Position numbers and translations under genes: made by a program. Below are positions 34,095-44,019 of a stretch of 64,000 nucleotides of DNA, one piece after another (the first letter of the stretch is position 1; every line of letters begins with the position of its first letter). Below the pieces are notes generated by a model. That model ran no database searches. It was not told the DNA's origin and worked only from the letters and a program-made list of their open reading frames with translations. Source of the DNA: Calendula officinalis (Eukaryota > Streptophyta > Magnoliopsida > Asterales > Asteraceae); contig OY970828.1 of assembly GCA_963853835.1 (NCBI GenBank), forward strand, positions 1,727,501 to 1,791,500, written 5' to 3'.

Positions 34095-34980
34095 TGTAAC
34101 GACCCGAAATTTGTAAATAAATAAATTGTATAAAAATATGATAAATAAGGATAAATCGTTTAAAGAACGTAGGAATTGGTTTCGTGTCGTTTGGAGACCG
34201 TACGAGAAAGTTATGGGCGAAACCGGGTTGAGACCTAGACCGAAAAGTGCAGCCCTGCCGTACGAGGGAAGTTCACGGCGTGAACTTTAGTTCACGATCG
34301 TGAACTCCCTCCAGGGATTGTTGTATCTGGCGATTGGAGATCACGACTACTTACCGATCGCGAAGTTCGCGTGCAAGGGAAAGTTAGCAACGCGAACTTA
34401 GTTCGCGTCGTGAACTTCGGTCGAGCAGCTTTAAGTCGGGTTTTGGCTCATTTGATGCCATATCAAAACCCTAGTTTCTTCTTTGGCGATTTTCGAGCTT
34501 GGGGACTGATTGAGGTCGGATCCTTCACAAATCTTTGGTAGATTTCACTCCTAGTTGAAGATTAAAGGTATATCTTCACTCTTTGATCTTCGTAGCTTAA
34601 GATCTATGTATTTTGATGTATGGGTTTGAAACCCTAGTTCTTGGAGTTATGGGTTATGGTGATATAAGTGATGTATACATTTAATAGATGGTATATATTA
34701 TCAAAGGAAACAAGTGTATGATTATGATTTGTAAGAATCTTAAGGGTTGGTTAAACCTAGGGTTTGGTAAATCACCATAATTGGGGGAAATGAGTTAGTA
34801 AGTGTTATCTAGAAATAGATGGACACATTGGTAGTAGTATGTGATGTTGATCATCTTGTGATTATTGTATTAGGCATTTGGTGAGGTCTTGGAAGGGTGA
34901 CCGAATTGTGAAGCAAGGATACTGACGTAAAGAATACGGTTGGAGCATTTTATTGCTAAGGTGAGTACGTGTGGACTATA
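34095..34980 (+). repeat. Partial LTR of a Ty3/gypsy element, plus orientation (copy A)
   Basis: Starts TGTAACGACCCGAAATTTG, a typical gypsy LTR beginning, and stops where a minus-strand LTR remnant begins. Its last part, 34895-34977, is repeated exactly in inverted orientation at 39634-39716 (83 bp). It contains several dyad motifs around 34269-34407. Confidence 0.7.
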
Positions 34981-35636
34981 CTGTTGTAACACCTCAATTT
35001 TTAATACAAAACATTTGCCCAAAATAATTCATTTTCTTAAATAGAAGACCAGTTCCAAAACACGGGCACCATCACTAATATCTCACTTCCGGTTCTACTC
35101 ATTATTGTCCCCTTAACAATTGTCCCCGTTTTTCCACACTTTCATTTTCTCCCCCAATTATCCGAGAGTCGTACATTCACATATGGTCACATCGACCTTT
35201 ACCGATTCTTGACCAACGTTTGGTCACTCACACCATCACTTAGTTTTCTTTCAACCATCTTTGCACCACATAAATCAATTTCATAACTCTTATTCTCAAT
35301 TACCAGAATTAGTTCTCCTATCGCAACATATTCCACTATTTCATACAAGTTTACCATACTTTGGTTATCAACTGATAATTTGCTCACTAGGAGTTTCTCT
35401 TTCCTCCTATTCTATAAATCGTAGGCATCCCTTACACTTACATGACCTAAATGCAACCCGCATTTCGAACCAGGTCCTCATTTACCAGTCATAACAGTAA
35501 TACATCATTAACCACATGGTTCTACATTCGCTATACTCGTTCAAGAGCACCTATATACATGAGTATACATATTTATCCTGCTAGTTCCATCTAAGCATCT
35601 CTACCGTGCACACATATGTCGTCCATTCATCTCAAT

Positions 35637-35850
35637 CGTGCACATATACAAACATATGCATATGCCACACCAATATCATCTAAACATCATCGTCATGCAC
35701 ATATACAAACATATGTATATGTCACACCAATAACATATAAGCATCATCATCATGCACATATACAAACATATGTATATGTCACACCAATAACATATAAACA
35801 TCATCATCATGCACATATACAAACATATGCATATGTCACGCCAATGTCAT
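35637..35850. repeat. 57 bp tandem repeat, about four units (copy A)
   Basis: ATATACAAACATATG recurs at 35644, 35701, 35758 and 35815, a constant 57 bp period. The units are nearly identical and adjacent. The 128-codon frame over it is a by-product. The sequence is reminiscent of ACATATGT motifs in the nearby gypsy LTR. Confidence 0.8.
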
Positions 35851-37226
35851 CTGACATCCATCTTTCCGCATCGTGTAACCTTGCTACTATCTTACCCATT
35901 CGATCATCAAATCATTCATCATGCATTCTAGCATCTCTCCCACAAAATCGCATTATCGTTTTCTTTCCTATTTATATGTCTCCCATTGGACATACTACTT
36001 AGCACATTTCATAAAATATTATCCTTCCATTATTATATGCCCTCCAAGGCCATCACTTAATGCACATGCATTGTACCCCGCGGGTAACTAATAACATTCT
36101 CTAATTGTTATTTACCGTTTCACTTACACATTAACCGCCCTTAACCGGTTCATTTCCTTAACAATTTCCGAGTCTTTTGACACCGCCGGAGTAGTTACCA
36201 CTACATTCCATTAGACATAATTCACCGGCCAATTCAATCATCCTTGAGTCAAACATTCGACTCCGGCCCACACTTGCAACCCATGACGTAGCAACCAATG
36301 GCCCAAGACTCGATGTTCTACCTTTTCACATCGTGGGACTTAGGAATATTCTTTTCCCAATCGTAGTCTTACACTACACTATGTCACATATTTTCATACC
36401 ATTATCATGACATTTTACCAATAATCGTCCTTTTTACCCTTAATGTTGAATCCATCAACCCCGTCACAAGACTTGCTATGGCTATGTGCCAACCTTTACT
36501 TAACCGTTTTCAACGATCAAAATTCGTCATTCCCGACACTTATTCTTTTCCACATATTTTCCATCTATAAATTCCAAGGTGTCACTATACCTTAGTCATT
36601 CTTTCCTTTACTATTCACGTAAAATAATATTACATTACTCATCCGGGTTCACGCCGAATATCGAAGTTCCGTTTCCCAGGTTTCTATTTCTATAATTCTC
36701 ATCCAACTAAAAATTCATACCAAGACTTAATACTTCACTATACTATCATTCGCTTGATAACGATATTCACCGACCTCGCGGTCCGACCTTTTATACTACT
36801 TATTAACATCGACCCTTGTTTCCTTACCACATACGACACTGCGGTCCATAATTCTTCTAAAAATATAAATTTCCACACACATAATTAACCAGGAAGATTA
36901 TTCCCAAATATATATTCACATCATACAACTTATCTCAAATTTCTATGATCACTAATTCACGCGGCAATCCAACCGTTAGGCTATGATCACAATATCTTGG
37001 CTTGGTGCATACCCAACCAATCCATACCGATAACCACGTCAAGTTTCCTTTATTCCCACGGGTAATAAATTGCCTTTAAACTTTTCCCCATTTATTTCCA
37101 ACTCCTAACTTCTAATAACACGTTCTACCATTGAGGTTTTCCCATTTACCTTCGTTTTCACATTTTTCATCTAACCATTCGATCGACACAATCTATCTTT
37201 CTACCAAACTCATGAGACACAAACAA
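35851..37226 (-). pseudogene. Decayed protease/pol region of the gypsy element (copy A)
   Basis: On the minus strand around 36998-37039 the phrase DVVIGMDWLGMHQA is readable, which is typical of the gypsy protease-to-reverse-transcriptase linker. Stops and shifts surround it. Nothing else could be assigned. Confidence 0.55.
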
Positions 37227-38561
37227 TTAAGTAGGACTCGATTCCATGATATATATAAGTTGACAAGAAGTTACGGATAAAATACCTGACACCCCATCGT
37301 GCGCCTCATTTGCCTCCTCTCGGGTGAGTTGGAAGGATCGTCCCTTCACCTTCGCCGGTTCCACCTTCTTTTGCAACGTGGACACAAGTGATTCGGTTTT
37401 CTTCTTCGGGCACACGTGACTATAATGCCCTTTTTCATGGCACGAGTAACACTCGACCTCGGCCGCCGGTTTGGATCTACAATCCCGGGCCAAATGCCCC
37501 GTCTTGCGACAATCATGGCAAATCTTCGGTTCCCCTCGGCATTCGCCGGTATGATTCTTCTCACACCTCTTGCACGAGGCTACACTTCCTTTCCTAGAGA
37601 AGTTCGACGTGAACTTCCCCTTCTTGAAACTACTCGAGCCACTCTCGGCTTTCTTCTTCTCGCCCACATAGGCCCTCTCGGCAATCCTTGCCTCGTTCAC
37701 CTCTTCCACACCTCGGGCGGCACTAATGGCCTCATCTAGCGTGACCGCCCTCTTCACCTCCAATTGATAATCCCAAGGTAGCCCACTAGCATACCTAACC
37801 ACTCTCGACCTCTCCTCGGAGTAGGTCCTAGAAACAAACGGGAGTAATCCCGTGAATTCCCTCGAGTACTCCTCGACCGTCATATCGCCCTTCTTTAGGG
37901 TCACAAACTTCTCATGCATCTTCTCCAAATCCCTTTCGGGGCAAAACTTCTTTCTCAATCTCATGGTAAACTCCTCCCACGACATTCTCTCTATCACCTC
38001 CTTTCTGAGGGTCTCATAGACTATGTCCCACCAAACCATAGCATCCTCTTTTAGCAATTGTGAGGCGTACGTCACCATATCGGCTTTCTTGCACTTGCTA
38101 CTTCCGATGACCCGCTCGGTCTCTCGGATCCACCTCATAGTCACCTTCGGGTCCGAACTACCCGTATATACATTTGGCTTACAAGCCATGAAAGTCTTAA
38201 AAGAACAACCATCTTTTCCATCGGGTCGTGCCCTAGCATCACTACAACCACCCGTGGAGGATTTCTCCACTCGGGTGCCCCCACCACCGGTTCTCTCATC
38301 CGATTTAGCCTCGGATTCGCGATCTCCTCCCGACCTCTCACGGTTTCCAATAATGCGGTGCACCTCATCGGCCACCGTCCCTTTGATTTGACCAATAAAA
38401 GTTTGGAGATCCGTCATGGTTACTGGAGTCTTATTAGCTCCAACCTCCGACTCATCCACTCGATGCATCGATGGTTGACTTTCTTGTTCAACCCTCTCGA
38501 CATGATGCATCTCTTCCTCCCGGTTTTCCGGGGCTTTCCCACTTCGACGAGTGTTCACCAT
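37227..38561 (-). CDS. Ty3/gypsy gag with zinc knuckles (copy A)
   Basis: 444 codons. The retrotransposon gag core (VMWWDIVYETLRKEVIERMS, then FCPERDLEKMHEKFVTLKKG) is followed by a basic linker and cysteine motifs: CKRCEKNHTGEC, CHDCRKTGHLARDC and CYSCHEKGHYSHVC. The frame ends in unrelated residues just after the start of the protease region, so it is a truncated polyprotein. It formed the nucleoprotein particle of the element. Confidence 0.88.
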   Translation of the reverse strand: MVNTRRSGKAPENREEEMHHVERVEQESQPSMHRVDESEVGANKTPVTMTDLQTFIGQIKGTVADEVHRIIGNRERSGGDRESEAKSDERTGGGGTRVEKSSTGGCSDARARPDGKDGCSFKTFMACKPNVYTGSSDPKVTMRWIRETERVIGSSKCKKADMVTYASQLLKEDAMVWWDIVYETLRKEVIERMSWEEFTMRLRKKFCPERDLEKMHEKFVTLKKGDMTVEEYSREFTGLLPFVSRTYSEERSRVVRYASGLPWDYQLEVKRAVTLDEAISAARGVEEVNEARIAERAYVGEKKKAESGSSSFKKGKFTSNFSRKGSVASCKRCEKNHTGECRGEPKICHDCRKTGHLARDCRSKPAAEVECYSCHEKGHYSHVCPKKKTESLVSTLQKKVEPAKVKGRSFQLTREEANEAHDGVSGILSVTSCQLIYIMESSPT

Positions 38562-38811
38562 TCCTTTCTTTCAAGACTATACGAAAGACATTAAACATTT
38601 AGTACCTCTTGTACAATCCAATTGTCGCATAAGACTCAATATCCATAATCACATCAACTTTCATAGGTCCCGTAGGTTCAACCCTAAACTTAACATAAAG
38701 TCTCAAGGTCAACCTATCGATCTCAAGGAATCTTACATTCCTAATGCTACAGTCTAAGACTAGGATGGACATCCAACCTAATTCACTTAAACAGTAGCTC
38801 TGATACCAAGT

Positions 38812-39717
38812 TGTAACACCTCAATTTTGAATACAAAACATTTGCCCAAAATAATTCATTTTCATAAATAGAAGACCAGTTCCAAAACACGGATTCACAA
38901 AAACCTTTGATATGAAAATCAGAGTATGAGGTTTGGTGTTACAAAATATATCAAAACCAAAGTTAAGCACAAATCCGCTCTAATGATCTTCTACTCTAGG
39001 CCCCGCATATCGCAATCCATACGCACCTAAATCCTCGATCCAGAACCTGAGTACATAGCAAAACAAACAAGGAGTACGTGAGACACAAAAATATCTCGTG
39101 AGCTACATGGGTTTAGACCCCAATAATATCAAGTATCACATCGTATATAAATACATATTTATATTTTACCAACACATCCTAGTCACTCTATGGTGACTCT
39201 ATCGGTCCTGCTTTCCTAGCATACATATCTAGTACATAAACATATATGTACCAGAACACAGTCATATCCAATACATAAACATATAGGTATTGGAACACAA
39301 GCGAACCTAAGGCATAAACATATATGCAATAGATTCCTACATTGCCTAGTACGTAAACATATGCGTACTAGTAGTACCCGCGTGCTTAGTGTACAAACAT
39401 ATGTACACCCGTCTCAGTGACCGGGGTCACCCCCGCGACACCACCATCTATCTCTAATCATAACTCTATCAGTTATGCCAGTCAAAGCCTTCGGCTATCA
39501 CATCAATCATCAGACAAGTTAGTTAGATATTATCAATAATATATACTAACTCAACACATAATAAGTCTAGACAGACATTAAATAGACCAATCATAAGTAA
39601 TCAAAATACTTCATATAGCTATGTACTCAGTAAAGTCCACACGTACTCACCTTAGCAATAAAATGCTCCAACCGTATTCTTTACGTCAGTATCCTTGCTT
39701 CACAATTCGGTCACCCT
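38812..39717 (-). repeat. 5' LTR piece of the gypsy element (copy A)
   Basis: Ends (minus strand) in GGTGTTACA next to the primer-binding site. The terminal 80 bp match 34985-35065 with a few changes. Its start is truncated at the junction with SRK flank sequence. Confidence 0.75.
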
Positions 39718-41519
39718 TAGAAATTTTAGGCTCACGTTAAATTATTGTATTTAATTTGCATGTGACCGTCACACTCGGGGTAACCATGGTCATAGGGCAT
39801 GGAATTATTGTACATATATGTGGTTTGTTTTAAAGCTAATTAATATCTTGTCAAAAGGTGGTCCCAAATTTATGGCAAATCATACCGTGATCATGTGGCG
39901 CTGAAATAATCTTATAAATATAATATGTTCAATTATTATTTTTTTCTATGTAAACATTACAAGATGATTAAAGAAAGATTCATAAATTAAAATGATAATA
40001 TAGAGTTAGTGTGGTAACTACCGAACCTTCTGATCAACTACTGAATTATAACAATCTAGTTCACCTTAGCAAGTTTAGATGAGTCTTTTTACACTTGAAT
40101 TTTAATTATTTATTATACGAAAAAGTTGTCTTTCAAGTATATGCTTGTTGTCCTACTCATATATGTACGTATAAATGTATAATCTCCTATAGTGGATTCC
40201 CAAGCAGGGGCAGAATTAGAAACTTCCACAAGCGGTGGCACCCTTGTGGTGAAAAAAAAATGCGGTGTTGTCATGAAATAAAACAAATTTAACACAAAAA
40301 ATTATATTGAATCACCCTTTTTAATTACATACACCAACAAATCTTTAAGAATGAATTTCATAAACTTACGAAATAATTACTAATTTTTATAAACATATTA
40401 CAAAATCTACAATACACATTTTATGTTTTTTTATTTGGTTCAAATGTTCGGGTTGTATTTGAGTGTGGACTATTAACTAATAGTTAGAAGTTTTTTTTAA
40501 GATTGATTTGGGATATTGAATAGGTTTTTAATCCATAATAATTTTGGTTTATAAAATTATATTATATTTTTTAAAATACCTCCTTTGATTTATAAAAAAA
40601 ATCAATTTAAAGTATTGAAAAAGGAAAATAAAAGAAAATGATTTGAAATGTTTGGACTAAAGATTTTTTTTTTTTGAAATATATAGGGTAAAAAAAGAAA
40701 ACCCTTGTAATATAGAGGCTTAAAAAGGAAAAAAAAATTGATTAAAAAAATAGCAACAACAAGATTCGAACTCATGACCTCTTATATACATGAAATGAGT
40801 GATAGCCAGCTGTACTAGTAGATGGATGTATCTTAATTCGTCATTTTGGATATATATTAATGTATTCAAAATACTATATCAATAAAATAAGTCCCGAAAA
40901 TTTACCGTACCGAAATTTTTTCGAGTAGTAGCACGTGCCACCGTGTGCACCATAACAATTCCGCCCCTGTTCCCAACAAATGAAATTTTTGTCTTTGAAG
41001 CATATACTTGTCTTTTGGTATATGTAAAGATGCATAGCGCGAATTTTTTTAATAATGCTCCCATGAAAAAATGGACTATAAAATTTCTCGGAATTTATTT
41101 ATTATACAAACAGAGAGAAAAAATGGATTACAAAAGGAGTCGAGAAAAGTCGATCTCAATGACCTAAAAAGGGAGTTCTTGATTCATGTAGATTCAAGCT
41201 CAAATTGCTCGAAAGTACTCCATTCATTGGAAACCATGATAAATTAAGTAAAATTTGATCTACTCTCAATTTGAGATCTTGAAAAAGTTCAATTAATAAC
41301 AAAAAAAAAAATTACGTTTAAGAAAAAAGTTGATTAAAAAAAAAGAATTAATGTAGAAGTATAAAAACACAGATGTATAAATTACGCTATTATTAGTGTA
41401 ATATTATGAAGGTTAAATATCCGATGAGAGTTTTGGATTTAAAATCGAACTTTGAGTTTTCTTTATTAAAAAGAGAAACATTTATAAGTGAGCATCCCAC
41501 ATGAGCCCACATCGGTGAA
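39718..41519. repeat. Orphan SRK 3' flank (copy A)
   Basis: Homology to the SRK 3' flanks begins precisely with the stop codon TAG (39718-39720) and continues for about 1 kb, excluding the inserted element at 40205-40969. No SRK coding sequence precedes it; the gypsy LTR does. It resembles the SRK-4 flank (TTAGGCTCACG, TTGTATTTAATTTG) more than the SRK-2 flank. Confidence 0.75.
40205..40969. mobile_element. Non-autonomous hAT-type element (copy A)
   Basis: 765 bp with terminal inverted repeats CAGGGGCAGAATT and, reversed, CAGGGGCGGAATT. It is flanked by the 8 bp duplication TTCCCAAG/TTCCCAAC, the size typical of hAT. The orthologous place at about 33066 lacks it. No transposase frame. Confidence 0.85.
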
Positions 41520-42850
41520 TCTTTACTATATATAAAGCATTTAGGACCTTTCTATAATTAGAAGAATGAAAATTCAGCCAATTTGTTTCCATTTTCAGAG
41601 TTTGCTACCTTTGTTTAAAAAAATGAAACACACAAGATTCGAACTCGAAAACTTCCGCTCAAATGAAAGCACACAAACCAACTACGCTGGACTCCTTCTG
41701 CGTTTTAAAATCTAAACATGATCTAAATAAATACCAAACGATACTCCTCTTCACAATTAAGTGGGCTTTGGCCCACCAAAATAATTCACTCTTTTCTAAC
41801 CCCATTCACCTATACGGACTGCCCAACAATCAGTCACGAACGCTTCTCCGCCGGTTAAAATCTCTTCCTCGAACCCACAATTGCAAAGCCATGGAACCGA
41901 CTCATCGATTCAAGCTGCACCATTCATCTTAAAACGCCTCCTCGACTACTTCAAACATGAGTATCCATCTTGACCCTATAAATACATATCGACGATTTCG
42001 GATACGTTAAGTGTTTAATTTTCAGGTATCCTTGTTTAATTATCGTATGAACTATGTTTAGGTTTCTTAATAGCAGTGTTTAATCTTATTAAGAACACAT
42101 TTTTAAGTAAAATGCAGAGTTGATTGTAAAGTCTCTAAACTTATGCATTGTTTAATTTGCGTGGTCTTAAACAGGAAGAAGTAAAGAGCAAAACTTTAAG
42201 TAAATAACTTCCAGGTATATCTTTGTTAATTTTCTCCTTAATTTAAGGTATATCTTTCTGATTTAGTTGATTATATAGTTTCTAACGCCTTTTATTTTGC
42301 ATAATAGAATGAACTCCAATAACATTATCAATGAAAACGATGCTCCACGTGTGATAATAATGTTGTATTTCCATGTGAATCTTGTAGAAAATAATTGAAC
42401 TTTTGACTGCAGCTTCAATAGTCAATAATAATAGCCCGTTCCAAAAGAGAGAAAATATATCTATTGGCTGTTGGATTCTATCGAAGTGGTGAATTTTAAA
42501 GGAGTAGGCTGCTGCTTGATCAATGTTTAAGAGTTTTGTTTTTCTCTCTTTTCCTTTTATGTTGCTTTGGTAATTAGAAAATAAATTAGCAATGACCATG
42601 CTTGAAGGATGAATGAAACAAGTGCAAAATGGTATGATTTTTGGTGTTTTTGTTGTATTTCTTGCAGTAGTATGTTCATGGTTAGTGAAAGTTTTTGCAA
42701 TTAATTTGTATTTTTGACTCTTGAATTGTGGTCTGGCATGTCGAAACTCGAAAGCTTAGATTATGGGTGAATGGTCTTCAAAGTTTTCTGTTGAGCCTAC
42801 ACAAAACAGACTTCAATGAAAATTTCAAAATTAACATAACCCATGACATT
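41520..42850 (+). mobile_element. Helitron-like 5' end and body, 3' end not found (copy A)
   Basis: The SRK flank breaks off at GGTGAA and the new sequence starts TCTTTACTATATATAAAG, the TC-start typical of plant Helitrons, between A and T as Helitrons insert. No hairpin plus CTRR end was found before SRK upstream homology begins at about 42850, so the element is probably truncated. No gene recognised. Confidence 0.5.
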
Positions 42851-44019
42851 TTCAACTAACTTTAGTACTTTAATTTAAATCTCAAAACCTATAAAAAATT
42901 TCATATTATTTTATTATTTACCTAATTTTTTGACAAATAACTTGTTTTTCCTGTTCGACTGGCCGGTTAAACCCCATTTTTATGACAAGTCGGTTGTTTC
43001 CAACAGAGTTATAACCACCACTCTAATCTGCTTATTCCAATTGTCTACCCTCCTATTTTCAGGTTTGACCGGATTTTTAAAACATTATGCGAGTTTAACC
43101 ACCACTGTGTCATGGCCCAACCACTCATGGCAAGCTTGCAAGGAGCATCGGTTTTATTCTATCCTGATTAGGCCTTGGCCCAAGATTTAAGTTAAATACC
43201 CACTCATGAGTAATGAGACCACACTTCTTTTAATCTAACTCTGGGCCTCCAAATTAAGTTGTTATCTTGCTGTTCAGAAATATATAATTAAAAAAGCCCA
43301 CAAATTAATAAAACTGAATGCCACAGGTATCGACCTTTGAATTTCGAAACATAATTACGAACACATATTATCAAAACTTTGAAAATTGATTTGTTTGATT
43401 CAGGTGATTTTGATTTCTTGATTTTGACTATGAGTATTATTACGATTTATGAATTTATCGTGTATGAATCAATAATTTAGTGATTGGGTTGTTGTTCCAA
43501 TTAAAACTAAAATCAAGTACCATCGATGTCCAAGAGTAGTAGCCTATGACTTACGCTAGCTATGGTGAACCAGATATTAACGCGACAATGCCAATATCAA
43601 ACATTAAAATTGGATGTGGTCCGTTTGTTGTATAATAATTTATTATTATTATAATGAATTTTGTTATTTATGTCTACTATTTGTGTCTACTCATGTGTCT
43701 ATCAATTTGATAATGACAAATGTCAAAATCAAGAGATGATATGAAGAGAGCGAATTAGTGGATGAAACATGTCAAGTTTAAAAGTAGGTAGACATATGGA
43801 TAATTACAAATGGTAGACACAAATATCATTTCTCTATTGTTATATTATCATTATAATTACGTACTATTATTATTGTACGAGATGAAATTTCTAACACGAA
43901 AATAGATGTATCTAAATGAATGGACCTTAAGACAAATCGTGTCTCATATATTTTCCATGATTCACTAGCAATATAAAAATACCGAATAATTGTAGAAAGT
44001 AAGGTATAGTATGCTCTCA
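42851..44019. promoter_or_regulatory. SRK-3 upstream region
   Basis: Similar to 27780-29052 before SRK-2 but with a short TTA tract, and nearly identical to the region before SRK-4 (57829-58997). The promoter must lie here; individual boxes are not assigned. Confidence 0.5.

Larger units (their letters stand above)
34985..39717 (-). mobile_element. Rearranged Ty3/gypsy element, minus strand (copy A)
   Basis: Minus-strand order: 5' LTR piece 39717-38812 ending GAGGTGTTACA, primer-binding site TGGTATCAGAGC (38797-38808), gag 38561-37227, decayed protease region, tandem repeats, and the last 81 bp of the 3' LTR (35065-34985). Reverse transcriptase, integrase and most of the 3' LTR are missing. 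The 5' LTR is cut at 39717 exactly where SRK 3' flank sequence begins. With the plus-strand piece at 34095 the two LTR parts overlap by 83 bp and would make one LTR of about 1.7 kb (inference). The zinc knuckles, the primer site and VIGMDWL suggest a chromovirus-type gypsy element. Confidence 0.75.

Noticed and set aside
35637..35850. Possible CRISPR-like array
   Set aside because: The units are contiguous and almost identical throughout, with no unique spacers, and the sequence is plant DNA.
35616..36002. 128-codon frame with repeated HIQTYVYVTPI units
   Set aside because: The 57 bp period is a multiple of three, so the repeat is open by arithmetic. No flanking coding signals, and it sits in a gypsy remnant.
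37346..38594. Several 69-122 codon frames on both strands within the gypsy gag region, repeated at 52324-53572
   Set aside because: Shadows of the gag frame, which has the gag core and zinc knuckles.
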